NCBI GenBank assembly: GCA_001800975.1
Contig: MGWK01000060.1
Span: forward strand, 1 to 64,000
Length of the DNA stretch: 64,000 nt
Source: Flavobacteria bacterium RIFCSPLOWO2_12_FULL_35_11
GTDB lineage: Bacteria > Bacteroidota > Bacteroidia > Flavobacteriales > Flavobacteriaceae
Direction: 5' to 3'
Part shown: positions 1 through 10,235 of the stretch, in pieces
Position numbering within the stretch: position 1 is the stretch's first letter
Layout of the letters: each line of letters opens with the position of its first letter
The notes under the pieces: model-generated
The model's input: the letters and a program-made list of their open reading frames with translations, nothing else
Told to the model about the DNA's origin: nothing
Databases searched by the model: none
Made by a program: the position numbers and the translations under genes

Positions 1-93
1 AGCTTTAACATTGGTTCAATATATCAATAAATTTATATTTGACAGACCAATAAATAATATTAAAATTCAAATAATTTAATTACACCCAACGGG

Positions 94-3000
94 TTATTGT
101 TTAATAATTTTCAGGGTTACAGGCTTGTCTAAATTCACTTTTGCGAAATACAATCCGGTTGGTTTGTTCTCCAAGCTTAACTGTACTCTTCCATAAACAA
201 CCTGATAGGTTTTTACCGAAATCAATTGTGAAAGGATGGAATACAATTCTATCACCACTTCTGTTTGTGAAGTTGGAACCGTGATTTCAAAAGCGCCTCG
301 GGTTGGATTCGGATAAGCAAAAACACCGTCAATGCTATCTATTGTTTTTGAATAGATTCCTTCGCAGGAAACTGCTGTTTTCACTTCCAAAACATCGCCG
401 CTTTTTACTTCAACAGAAAATATTGGTGCACTTGTTTCAAATTGTTCCTGTCCGTTTACAAAAACCGTAAATGGCGCAGTTCCTTTTTCAATTTCAACGG
501 AAGCCTTGCCTGATACAATGTTCGATTTTGCTGAAACCGTTGTTCCTGCAGCCACCTGAACGGTGTAACATTGCTGATAGGTTTGCCCAATTACCCCAAT
601 ACAGAAATTATATGTTCCGGGAGCCAAATTTGTTGGGGTTGAAACAGTGGTTGCATTTGTAAAATTATAACTTACTCCATTTATTGTGGTGGTATAATTT
701 AGTGCAGCTACTGCCGTAATTTTAACCTGTCCGTTGTTTTTACCAGGGCAGGTTTCGCTAATTACTTCTACCGTAAAATTATTTGACGGCAAGGTAAAAC
801 AACCCAAAGCATCTACCAAGGAACCCGGAGTTGTGTTAAGACATTGGTCTACATTATTCATAACCCCATCATTGTCATCATCATTAACATTTATAATTGG
901 AACTCCACAAATTTCAAGACTCCAACTATTGATTGTTCCAATATCCTCAGGACCAGAATCTACCGCTTTTAAAATCCATTCTCCTACTGATTCCTCATTA
1001 TTGAATATAGACAATGATCCTTCAGGCGTGAAAGTACCGGTATAAGGAGCAGTTCCCAAACTAATTGTGTTTAAAGCGCTATCGTCAAAAACTGTATTTG
1101 TGTAATTAGCGCCATCATCTTGTCGGCTTGCCACTAAAAGTACCGATTTGCCGCTAGGACTAATCAGCATCAAATCCAAATCGCCTATCCAAGGATGGGT
1201 AATATTTACGGTAACATTTACGTCTCTTATTATCTTGTTGGTTGCGATAAGGATTTTTGAAGAAACTCCTGCAGCATTGTTGTCGGGAATATTTTGGGGA
1301 ACATCCGCAGAATTACTGGTATCGCACACGTCATTTTCAGTAGTGAATTTAAATATGTTAGAAAAGGCACTCTCACCGCACTCATTAATTGATTTAACTC
1401 GCCAAAAATAGGTTGTTTTAGGCTGTAAATTTTGAGGAATATAGGTACTTACATTTACATTGGCAGATTCTAATATGTTGCCAAAACCAGCATCTTCAGC
1501 TATTTGAACATCATAACTTGTTGCATTAAAATCGTCATTCCAATTTAAATAAAAGGGTTTCAAAACATCAATCTCATTATTAGCAGGTGAAACCAATGTT
1601 GGTGCTAAAACCGTTGCGCTATAAACACCTAAATTTACAACTGTTGTTTTTGTTACCGAAGCCGATGTCCCTTTTATTGACACATCATAAATTCCCGCAA
1701 TGGCAATTCCGCTAATGGTGACCTGAACACTTGTGTTGTTGGCGGTTGCAGTCGCAGGGTTAAAGGTAACTGTTGAGCCTGCCGGATTTCCGGTGGCAGA
1801 AAAAGTTGTCAATTCATTAAATCCCAAAAAAGTATTATAAGTAAATGTATAAACCGCATTGTTTGGAATACACACATTTTTAGAATAAGCGGCAAAATTC
1901 ATAATAAATTCAGAAGTTTGAATTGTAATGTTTTTGGCGTTTATCGAATAAAAAATATTTTCTGCGCTTTCAACTTTAATACGCGCCTTATTGGTTGCAT
2001 TATTCGGAACAACAATTTCATGCGACCCGTCATTTGCCACATTTGAAGCTAACGTGATCGGAAAAGTTAAACCTGCATCAGTAGACAGAAGAATATTGAC
2101 AAAAGAACAATTTACCGGAGCCAAATTGCTATTGGCAACATCCCATGTTATTGTTTGGGCTGTTCCTGCGCCCCAAATTACATCGGTAGATTGAGAAGTA
2201 ACTTTAAACGGTCCAGAACCTGCAACAAAAGTGACCACAGTTTCCTTGCTTGCCGATTGTCCGCCGATACTGTTATTGTCCCTAACATTTACCCCAAATC
2301 TCATGGTTCTGCCAACAGAAGGCAATACTTCCCAAGGATTTGATAAAAATCCGCTTATAATCGTTGCCTGATTTGGAAAATAACGCTTTGAAGTAACAAT
2401 TGGAGGAATTGATCTAAATGCCGGACCTCCAGTAGCGGTTGACACCAATGGATATGCCGTAATTTCCGTGTCCAACTGTTCCCATGTATACGTTAAATTA
2501 TCGCCATTACTGTCTGATGCATTGGCATTTAATATAAAAGGCGTAGAAATTGGAATCGTATAATTTGGCAAGTCATTTATTATTGGTACATTATTTCCAG
2601 TTACGGAAATTGCCCCGCATTTACTGTTTCCCGTTGAAATATTTGCCCACATTTCTCTAATGCTCACCAGATGAAAATAAAAATCTGCATCAGCCTGCAC
2701 ATTTTGTGGGGCACAAAGTCCGGCATAAGCCATAATAGTTGACCCGCTTCCCGGCTCTACTGCAGTCCCTAAGTTTCTATTGGCACCGGCACAATTCCCT
2801 GCATCTCCGTTAAAAGTGTGATGGGCACCATATTGATGTCCCATTTCGTGCGTAACGTAATCTATGTCATAAGCATCTCCAATTGGGCTTGGTAAACCTG
2901 TAATTCCTCTTGCTTTATAATTCACGTCACAAGGGGAATTTAGCTGCGCCAAACCACCGCCTCCGGTGCTAAAAGTGTGCCCAATATCATAATTTGCTGT

Positions 3001-3921
3001 TCCTATATTAAAATCTATAACCGTTTGACTTTCATCTATTAATGTATTGGAATCATTATTTGTAAAAGGATCTGTGACTGCATCCAAAAATATTACAGCC
3101 GTATTGCTGGCCACCAAAACCATAGTTAAGGCAACTTCTCTTTCAAAAATCCCGTTCACTCTTGTCATTGTTGTGACAATTGCCGATAAAACTGCTGCTT
3201 TTTTTTCGGCGTCTGTAGCTGAAGGGCTAATATTTTGCCTGGTTAAATGAAACTGCGAATATTCACCGGTTGTGGCAACAGCCAGTCTAAAAGTTCTTAA
3301 TTTTCCGTCATTGGCATTATCTTCTTTAGCCGAAGATGTTGCTGTGCTCGATTTTTGGGAAGTGTTTGCCTCATCAAACTTACATTCGAATGGTTCTATG
3401 GAAGGCAAATTTTTATTCGAATAAACGATGTAGGAATCGTTGCTTTCGGTATAAGGATCAATATAAACGGTTCCTTCGGCATTTCGTAAAACCATGGCAT
3501 GCAAGCCTTGTGTCGTTAAGCTGAATCTTATTACAGAACCCGGATTGTCAATTCCTTTACCAACATAAGACCTGATATTTGGATATTGTTTTTGCAGACT
3601 TTCATCGAGAATTGAAGCCTCAAAAATTTGGTATTTTTCTAAATTCCCTTTTTCATTGGGGAAGCTTATCACCGCATTCGATTTTTCTATATTACCCTTT
3701 CGTTTTGGCGCATTATTTAACCTGCTTTTGAACAGATTTATATTTAGCTGATAGGTTTCAAATTTATTTGGGATGGATTTTCTGGCTAATTTTTTTGAAG
3801 TGCTTTTCTCAAAATCAGTTTTTTTAGTCCACAATTCATCCGAATTTTGGGCTGAAACAGCAAAAAATAGAAGACACAGGGAAAGTGTTAAGAGGAACTG
3901 TTTTTTATAATGTTGTTTCAT
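94..3921 (-). CDS. Secreted reprolysin-like zinc metallopeptidase with P/Homo B-type domain and C-terminal T9SS sorting domain
   Basis: Signal peptide; HEMGHQYGAHH matches HExxHxxGxxH; P-domain-like segment (VNITHPWIGDLDLMLISPSG...SWSLEICG); C-terminal YPNPTRGAFEITVP...KIIKQ typical of T9SS type A sorting domains. Confidence 0.9.
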   Translation of the reverse strand: MKQHYKKQFLLTLSLCLLFFAVSAQNSDELWTKKTDFEKSTSKKLARKSIPNKFETYQLNINLFKSRLNNAPKRKGNIEKSNAVISFPNEKGNLEKYQIFEASILDESLQKQYPNIRSYVGKGIDNPGSVIRFSLTTQGLHAMVLRNAEGTVYIDPYTESNDSYIVYSNKNLPSIEPFECKFDEANTSQKSSTATSSAKEDNANDGKLRTFRLAVATTGEYSQFHLTRQNISPSATDAEKKAAVLSAIVTTMTRVNGIFEREVALTMVLVASNTAVIFLDAVTDPFTNNDSNTLIDESQTVIDFNIGTANYDIGHTFSTGGGGLAQLNSPCDVNYKARGITGLPSPIGDAYDIDYVTHEMGHQYGAHHTFNGDAGNCAGANRNLGTAVEPGSGSTIMAYAGLCAPQNVQADADFYFHLVSIREMWANISTGNSKCGAISVTGNNVPIINDLPNYTIPISTPFILNANASDSNGDNLTYTWEQLDTEITAYPLVSTATGGPAFRSIPPIVTSKRYFPNQATIISGFLSNPWEVLPSVGRTMRFGVNVRDNNSIGGQSASKETVVTFVAGSGPFKVTSQSTDVIWGAGTAQTITWDVANSNLAPVNCSFVNILLSTDAGLTFPITLASNVANDGSHEIVVPNNATNKARIKVESAENIFYSINAKNITIQTSEFIMNFAAYSKNVCIPNNAVYTFTYNTFLGFNELTTFSATGNPAGSTVTFNPATATANNTSVQVTISGIAIAGIYDVSIKGTSASVTKTTVVNLGVYSATVLAPTLVSPANNEIDVLKPFYLNWNDDFNATSYDVQIAEDAGFGNILESANVNVSTYIPQNLQPKTTYFWRVKSINECGESAFSNIFKFTTENDVCDTSNSADVPQNIPDNNAAGVSSKILIATNKIIRDVNVTVNITHPWIGDLDLMLISPSGKSVLLVASRQDDGANYTNTVFDDSALNTISLGTAPYTGTFTPEGSLSIFNNEESVGEWILKAVDSGPEDIGTINSWSLEICGVPIINVNDDDNDGVMNNVDQCLNTTPGSLVDALGCFTLPSNNFTVEVISETCPGKNNGQVKITAVAALNYTTTINGVSYNFTNATTVSTPTNLAPGTYNFCIGVIGQTYQQCYTVQVAAGTTVSAKSNIVSGKASVEIEKGTAPFTVFVNGQEQFETSAPIFSVEVKSGDVLEVKTAVSCEGIYSKTIDSIDGVFAYPNPTRGAFEITVPTSQTEVVIELYSILSQLISVKTYQVVYGRVQLSLENKPTGLYFAKVNLDKPVTLKIIKQ

Positions 3922-4074
3922 AAATCATTTGCTGTTGGAAAGTGTCGAAATCACAAATATAGAATGATATTCTTTTGTGCGCAATTTAAATGCCAAATTA
4001 ATCTCACACATCAATCTCGTTTTAATTAATTAAAGTAATTTTGTAACCCATAAATAACCAAACCTATTTTCAAA

Positions 4075-5016
4075 TTGAAAATTTATACCGATTTATCTAA
4101 CTACACTTCAAAAAACAAAACTTTTGTTACCATTGGTACATTTGACGGCGTGCATGTTGGACATCAAAAAGTTTTGTCGAACCTTATCAATAGCGCAAAA
4201 AAGGACAATGCCACAGCGGTATTGTTAACTTTTTTTCCGCATCCCCGAATGGTTTTGCAGAAAGATACGAGTATCAAATTGATCAATACGATTGATGAAC
4301 GCATTAAATTGTTGGAAAAAACAGGCTTAGACGCCTTGGTGATTCATGAATTTACAAAAGATTTTGCCGAAAAAACCGCTTTAGATTTTGTAAAAAATGT
4401 CTTAGTCGACAACCTGAAAATATCAAAATTAATCATTGGTTACGACCATCGCTTCGGAAAAAACAGGGAAGGTAATTTTGAACAATTAACCGCCTTCGGA
4501 AAAACTTTTGGTTTTGAAGTGAGCAAAATCCCCCAGCAGGAAATTGACCATATCACCATTAGTTCCACGAAAATCAGAAAAGCCATTGAACTTGGCAACA
4601 TTGAGGAAGCAAACCGCAATTTGGGATATGCTTTTATGCTTACGGGAGAAATTGTAAAAGGAAACAATCTTGGAGAAAAAATTGGATTCCCAACCGCAAA
4701 TTTAGCCATCAAGGAAACCTATAAATTGTTGCCGAAAACCGGTTCTTATATTGTTAAATCGGAACTTGAAAATGAAACTGTTTATGGGATGATGAATATT
4801 GGATTCAACCCAACGGTAAAGGGAAAAACCCAAACCATCGAAATTCATTTTTTTAACTTCAACAAAGATTTATACGGCAAAAAAATTCAAATTGATGTGC
4901 TGAAATTTTTACGGGATGAACAAAAATTTGATTCTGTTGAAGACCTTAAAAATCAGTTGGAGAAAGACAAACAAAAATCCTTAAAAATTATACAAGACAA
5001 TCTTTTTGAAGTTTAA
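4075..5016 (+). CDS. ribF: Bifunctional riboflavin kinase/FAD synthetase
   Basis: TIGTFDGVHVGHQKVL motif, GYDHRFGKNREG, GFPTANL; TTG start codon. Confidence 0.95.
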   Translation: MKIYTDLSNYTSKNKTFVTIGTFDGVHVGHQKVLSNLINSAKKDNATAVLLTFFPHPRMVLQKDTSIKLINTIDERIKLLEKTGLDALVIHEFTKDFAEKTALDFVKNVLVDNLKISKLIIGYDHRFGKNREGNFEQLTAFGKTFGFEVSKIPQQEIDHITISSTKIRKAIELGNIEEANRNLGYAFMLTGEIVKGNNLGEKIGFPTANLAIKETYKLLPKTGSYIVKSELENETVYGMMNIGFNPTVKGKTQTIEIHFFNFNKDLYGKKIQIDVLKFLRDEQKFDSVEDLKNQLEKDKQKSLKIIQDNLFEV

Positions 5017-5034
5017 AAACCTTAATTTCTACTA

Positions 5035-5583
5035 ATGAAAAAACTGCTGCCATTACTCCTTTTACTAATTGTTTCGTGCAAATCAACTAAAAATACAAAC
5101 GCAGCTTTTGAGGCCAAGGAAGCTTTTTTGATAAATGCGACAAATTGTCCCGAAAATGGCACTTGCACCATTGAGTTGCTGCCCAACAAATCTTTGGAAT
5201 TTAAAAAGGATGAATTTGGCAATTCTTATCCCGTAATTTCTGAAGGAAATAAAACCATTTTTAAATATGTTTATGCTAAAAATCCCCTTCCAAATACCCA
5301 AGACAGCAATTATACGGAACTCGTTTTTGCCGAATTGGATTCAACCATTTCAGCAAAAAAATTGACCAACGAAGCGCTTCAAGACATAAAATTACACTTT
5401 GGCCGTTTGTGCTTTTGCAAAGGCCAAACAGGTTATTATCCCATAAAAAATGGCAATTTTAAAATCTCAAAAGCTTCTAAAAAAGCCTTTAAAATAGACT
5501 TCAATTTTAAGATTGATGAAGTTCCCCAACTTGTTTCAAAAATAAATGAAACCGTTTGTGTTAAATCAAATGAAACTAAATAG
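5035..5583 (+). CDS. Hypothetical lipoprotein
   Basis: Lipoprotein signal MKKLLPLLLLLIVSCKS; no recognised domain. Confidence 0.75.
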   Translation: MKKLLPLLLLLIVSCKSTKNTNAAFEAKEAFLINATNCPENGTCTIELLPNKSLEFKKDEFGNSYPVISEGNKTIFKYVYAKNPLPNTQDSNYTELVFAELDSTISAKKLTNEALQDIKLHFGRLCFCKGQTGYYPIKNGNFKISKASKKAFKIDFNFKIDEVPQLVSKINETVCVKSNETK

Positions 5584-5636
5584 TTTCTTTTCACTTCAAT
5601 TTCTTAAATTTGCCTTTTAATCAAAGGATAAAACCC

Positions 5637-6911
5637 ATGTTACAAGTAGCGTTTATTAGAGAAAACAGGGAAACTGTTTTAAAAGGTTTGAACAAAAGAA
5701 ATTTTAAAAATGCCGAAGAAATGGTTGATAAAACCATTTTGGCTGATGAAGAAAGAAGGGCCATTCAAACAGAACTGGATGCTATTTTAGCCGAATCGAA
5801 CAAACTTTCAAAAGATATTGGCGACTTGTTTAAATCGGGCGAAACCCAAAAAGCCGCTATTTTAAAGCAAAAAACCATTCAGTTAAAAGATAAATCGAAA
5901 GAATTAACCGAAAATCTTCAGCAAAAAGCAACCGAGTTGCAGGAATTATTATACTTAATTCCTAATATCCCAAATGAAATTGTGCCCGAAGGAACTTCCG
6001 CAGAAGACAACCTAAACATTTTTCAGGAAGGTGAAATTCCGAAATTGCACGAAGGCGCCATGCCGCATTGGGAATTGGCAAAAAAATACGACATTATCGA
6101 TTTTGAACTGGGCAATAAAATCGCTGGCGCAGGTTTTCCCGTTTACAAAGGAAAAGGGGCAAAATTGCAACGCGCATTGATCAATTATTTTTTGGATAAA
6201 AATACCGCTGCCGGTTATGATGAGGTTCAGGTTCCTCATTTGGTGAATGAAGCATCGGGATTTGGAACCGGACAATTGCCCGATAAAGAAGGGCAAATGT
6301 ATCATGACGCCACAGATAATTTATATTTAATTCCCACTGCGGAAGTACCTGTTACCAATCTTTACAGGGATGTTATTTTAAAAGAAGAAGATTTTCCCAT
6401 TCGCAAAACTGCCTATACGCCTTGTTTTAGGCGTGAAGCAGGTTCTTATGGCGCACACGTTCGCGGGCTGAACAGATTGCATCAATTTGACAAAGTTGAA
6501 ATCGTGAGAATTGAACATCCGTCAAATTCTTATGCGGCTTTAGAGTTGATGGTAAATCACGTAAAAGGAATTTTGCAGGAATTGAAATTGCCTTACAGAA
6601 TATTGCGTTTGTGTGGTGGAGATATGGGATTTACCTCAGCGTTAACCTATGATTTCGAGGTATTTTCAACAGCGCAAGACCGTTGGTTGGAAATAAGTTC
6701 AGTATCAAATTTCGAAACATTTCAGGCAAACCGACTGAAACTTCGATTTAAAAACAAAGAAGGAAAAACCGAACTGGCGCATACGCTCAACGGAAGTTCA
6801 TTGGCGTTGCCGCGTGTTTTGGCCGGCTTATTGGAAAATTGCCAAACGCCCGAAGGAATTAAAATTCCCGATGCTTTGGTGCCATATTGCGGATTTGAAT
6901 TCATTAATTAG
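5637..6911 (+). CDS. serS: Serine--tRNA ligase
   Basis: MLQVAFIRENRE N-terminus, class II aaRS motifs (PCFRREAGSYG, LNGSSLALPRVLAGLLENCQ). The tracked ORF starts upstream at a TTG; ATG at 5637 is preferred. Confidence 0.96.
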   Translation: MLQVAFIRENRETVLKGLNKRNFKNAEEMVDKTILADEERRAIQTELDAILAESNKLSKDIGDLFKSGETQKAAILKQKTIQLKDKSKELTENLQQKATELQELLYLIPNIPNEIVPEGTSAEDNLNIFQEGEIPKLHEGAMPHWELAKKYDIIDFELGNKIAGAGFPVYKGKGAKLQRALINYFLDKNTAAGYDEVQVPHLVNEASGFGTGQLPDKEGQMYHDATDNLYLIPTAEVPVTNLYRDVILKEEDFPIRKTAYTPCFRREAGSYGAHVRGLNRLHQFDKVEIVRIEHPSNSYAALELMVNHVKGILQELKLPYRILRLCGGDMGFTSALTYDFEVFSTAQDRWLEISSVSNFETFQANRLKLRFKNKEGKTELAHTLNGSSLALPRVLAGLLENCQTPEGIKIPDALVPYCGFEFIN

Positions 6912-7047
6912 CGCAAATAGTATACATTAATTTTTTGTAACTGTTCATTTCAATCAATGCTTCAAAATAAGCATTCAATTGTCCGTTTTTCATAAAATCT
7001 AATGCGCTATTTCTTTTTGTTTCGTAATTTTCAACCAATGCTTTCAT
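6904..7047 (-). CDS. Small 47-aa hypothetical protein, convergent with serS
   Basis: Intact ATG-to-TAA frame on minus strand: MKALVENYETKRNSALDFMKNGQLNAYFEALIEMNSYKKLMYTICAN; below the length cutoff of the supplied track; helix-rich, protein-like composition. Confidence 0.6.
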   Translation of the reverse strand: MKALVENYETKRNSALDFMKNGQLNAYFEALIEMNSYKKLMYTICAN

Positions 7048-7180
7048 GACCTGATATTAAAGGGTTCTTTCTAAAAAGACTTTTTACGCGTAAATTTGTA
7101 ACAGGGCGACTCAGAAAATTACTTTAATTATAAAAACTTTAACACTTGTTTAATTATCTTTGAAATGTAAAAAGTACTTC

Positions 7181-8956
7181 ATGCGCTACACTTTAATCCT
7201 ATTTATCTGTTGTTTTTCCCTGCAAATTTATGCACAGGAACCTCAATTGGCGTCCCAATATTTTAGGAATGGAGAGTATGAAAAAGCGGCATCCATTTAT
7301 AAAATTTTGTATGAGAAAAATCCGTTAAACAATAATTATATAAATTCTTTAATCGACTGCTATCAGCAATTGGAAAAATTTGAAGAAATCGATAAAATTG
7401 TCGCCAAACAATTAAAAAGTTATCCCAATCAGGAGTATTTGTACGTTGAAATGGGCTACAATTACCAATTGCAAAACCTTCAGGAAAAAGCGGTTCCTTA
7501 TTATGAAAAAGCCTTGCTCACCATTGAAAAATTGCCAAATTCTGGCTATTTAATCGGGAAAACTTTTCAGGACAATTACCTTCTTGATTATGCGCTGCTT
7601 GCCTACAAAAAAACCATGGATGTAAATCCGAATGCCGATTACAACTTTCAAATTGCTTCAATTTACAGTGAAAAAGGAGAATTGGAAAATATGTTTAACA
7701 CCTATTTAGACCTTATTGAAACAAATGAAAATTACGAATCTATTGCAAAAAGTTATATTGGAAAATTTATTACCGACGATGCCTTTAGTGAACCCAATAT
7801 TTTACTGAAAAAACTCTTGCTGAAACGCTCCCAAAACAATCCAAATAATAATTGGAATATGCTTTTGAGCTGGCTTTTTATTCAACAAAAAGATTATGAC
7901 AAAGCGCTTGTTCAGGAAAAAGCGCTTCATAAAAGAAATTTGGAAAATATAAACGGCATTGTAGAACTTGGAAAAATCACCTTTGAGAACAATGATTTTG
8001 AAGCCACAAAAAACTGCTTCAGCTATGTGCTGGAAAATGCGGTAAATTTAGAAACCGAATTAATTGCCAAATTGTATTTGCTTCAGGTTGCCATTAAAAC
8101 CAACGCCGCAAATGAAACTGTTGAGACCCAATTTCAGCAATTGTTTAACCAATATGGAAAAAATAGCGCCACCCTGAATATCCAAGCCATTTATGCGGAA
8201 TTTCTGGCCTTCAAAAAAAATGAAGCCGAACAAGCAATTTCGGTTTTAAAGGATGCACTGAAATTGCCCATCAACGAATTTCAAAAAGGATATTTAAAAA
8301 CAAAACTAGCCGATATTTTGGTGTTTACCAACAAATTCAGCAGCGCTTTAATTTATTACACGCAGGTGCAAAACGATTTAAAAAATCACACAATCGGGCA
8401 AACAGCGCGGTTTAAAATTGCACAAACTTCCTATTTCAAAGGAGATTTTGAATGGGCACAGTCGCAGTTGAGCGTACTGAAAAAATCCACTTCACAACTC
8501 ATCGCCAACGATGCGCTGGCTTTAAATTTGCTCATTACCGACAATGCGGTAAAAGACAGTTTAAAAATTGCCCTGAAAAAATATGCCGTTGCCGATTTGC
8601 TTTCCTATCAAAACAAAAATATGCAGGCCATTGATACTTTAGCCTTTGTGCTTAAGCAATATAAAGGACATCCCATTGAAGATGAAGCTCTTTTTAAGCA
8701 AGCGCAGCTGTTTGAAAAAATAAATCAGTTCACAAATGCAGAAAACAACTACTTACAAGTCATTAATCTGAATAAAGATGATATTTTAGCCGATGACGCC
8801 CATTATTATTTGGGGGAATTGTATTTAAACAAATTAAACGCCGTTGAAAAAGCCAAAGAATACTATCAAAAAATTATATTTAATTATCCCTCAAGTATTT
8901 ATGTAGTGGATGCCCGTAAAAAATTCAGGAAACTACGAGGCGATGAGGTGAATTAG
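7181..8956 (+). CDS. Tetratricopeptide repeat protein, secreted/periplasmic
   Basis: Signal peptide then repeated TPR-like helices; C-terminal ADDAHYYLGELYLNKLNAVEKAKEYYQKIIFNYPSS. Confidence 0.85.
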   Translation: MRYTLILFICCFSLQIYAQEPQLASQYFRNGEYEKAASIYKILYEKNPLNNNYINSLIDCYQQLEKFEEIDKIVAKQLKSYPNQEYLYVEMGYNYQLQNLQEKAVPYYEKALLTIEKLPNSGYLIGKTFQDNYLLDYALLAYKKTMDVNPNADYNFQIASIYSEKGELENMFNTYLDLIETNENYESIAKSYIGKFITDDAFSEPNILLKKLLLKRSQNNPNNNWNMLLSWLFIQQKDYDKALVQEKALHKRNLENINGIVELGKITFENNDFEATKNCFSYVLENAVNLETELIAKLYLLQVAIKTNAANETVETQFQQLFNQYGKNSATLNIQAIYAEFLAFKKNEAEQAISVLKDALKLPINEFQKGYLKTKLADILVFTNKFSSALIYYTQVQNDLKNHTIGQTARFKIAQTSYFKGDFEWAQSQLSVLKKSTSQLIANDALALNLLITDNAVKDSLKIALKKYAVADLLSYQNKNMQAIDTLAFVLKQYKGHPIEDEALFKQAQLFEKINQFTNAENNYLQVINLNKDDILADDAHYYLGELYLNKLNAVEKAKEYYQKIIFNYPSSIYVVDARKKFRKLRGDEVN

Positions 8957-9054
8957 GGAATGGGAAAAAGCAAATCCTATCCCCAACCCTTTCCAAAGGA
9001 AAGGGAGTTTGATTTAACTGCCAGAGGAAGTTATTTATTACCTTTAGCAACTCA

Positions 9055-9120
9055 TTTTTTTAACTTTTAACTTTTAACTTTTAACTTTTAACTTTTAACT
9101 TTTAACTTTTAACTTTTAAT
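9055..9120. repeat. Heptanucleotide tandem repeat (AACTTTT)n, about 8 copies
   Basis: Read directly: taacttttaacttttaactttt... up to the ATG at 9121. Confidence 0.97.
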
Positions 9121-9453
9121 ATGTATATCTACAACGTTACCACAAATATAGATGAATCCGTTCACGACGAATGGTTGAAATGGATGAAGGAAAAACACAT
9201 CCCCGATATGCTTTCAACAGGAAAATTCATTTACGCTAAAATGAGTCAGGTAATTATTGAGGAAGAAATGGGAGGCACCACCTATTCTGTGCAATACACC
9301 ACCGAAAGTTTGGCAACTTTGCAGGATTATTACAAAGAAGATGCCGCTAGATTGCGTGATGAAGCAACCAAACTCTTTAATGGTAAATTTGTATCGTTCA
9401 GAACCGAATTAAAAATAATCAGCGAACAATTTAGCATGAGCGTTAAAAACTAA
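9121..9453 (+). CDS. DUF4286-like family protein
   Basis: [31 protein letters not shown] resembles the DUF4286 family, adjacent to rsmA. Confidence 0.8.
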   Translation: MYIYNVTTNIDESVHDEWLKWMKEKHIPDMLSTGKFIYAKMSQVIIEEEMGGTTYSVQYTTESLATLQDYYKEDAARLRDEATKLFNGKFVSFRTELKIISEQFSMSVKN

Positions 9454-9458
9454 CTATA

Positions 9459-10235
9459 ATGAGTGTCAGAGCAAAAAAACACCTGGGACAACATTTTCTG
9501 AAAGACGAGCAGATTGCGCAAAATATTGCCGACAGCCTAACAGAAAAAGGCTATAAAAACGTGTTGGAAATTGGTCCGGGAATGGGTGTTTTAACCAAGT
9601 ATATTCTTAAAAAAAACTTGGTTGTGCACGTCATTGAAATCGACACGGAATCGGTGGAATATTTAAAAACCCACTATTTAAACCTGGCCGACAGAATTAT
9701 TTCAAAAGACTTTTTAAAAATTAACCTTTCCGATTATTTTGGGGAGGAACAAGTGGCGATTATAGGCAATTTTCCCTATAACATTTCCACGCAAATTGTA
9801 TTCAAAACACTGGAGAACAGGCATCAAATCCCTGAATTTTCCGGAATGTTTCAAAAAGAAGTTGCCCAGCGCATCGCAGAAAAAGAAGGCAGCAAAGTAT
9901 ATGGCATTTTATCCGTGTTAACCCAGGCATTTTATGATGTTGAGTATTTATTTACGGTTCCGCCCACGGTTTTTAATCCGCCGCCAAAAGTGGAATCTGG
10001 CGTAATTCGGCTTACCAGAAAAGAAAATTACACCTTGCCAGTTAACGAAAAATTGTTCTATACCGTTGTTAAAACCGCTTTTAACCAACGCAGAAAAACC
10101 ATGCGCAACAGTTTAAAAACGCTCAATTTATCCGATAATTTAAGAGAAGACCCTATCTTTGCCAAACGTCCGGAACAATTATCTGTGCAAGAATTTATAA
10201 GTCTGACCGCTAAAATAGAAAATGATGTCGTTTGA
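9459..10235 (+). CDS. rsmA: 16S rRNA (adenine1518-N6/adenine1519-N6)-dimethyltransferase
   Basis: [38 protein letters not shown] motifs. Confidence 0.96.
   Translation: MSVRAKKHLGQHFLKDEQIAQNIADSLTEKGYKNVLEIGPGMGVLTKYILKKNLVVHVIEIDTESVEYLKTHYLNLADRIISKDFLKINLSDYFGEEQVAIIGNFPYNISTQIVFKTLENRHQIPEFSGMFQKEVAQRIAEKEGSKVYGILSVLTQAFYDVEYLFTVPPTVFNPPPKVESGVIRLTRKENYTLPVNEKLFYTVVKTAFNQRRKTMRNSLKTLNLSDNLREDPIFAKRPEQLSVQEFISLTAKIENDVV

Noticed and set aside
94-3921. Many plus-strand ORFs inside the metallopeptidase gene
   Set aside because: The minus-strand product has a complete signal, catalytic motif and T9SS domain; the plus-strand ORFs have none.
9055-9120. Possible CRISPR-like array
   Set aside because: Seven-base units without spacers; simple tandem repeat. 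No repeat-spacer array was seen in the window.
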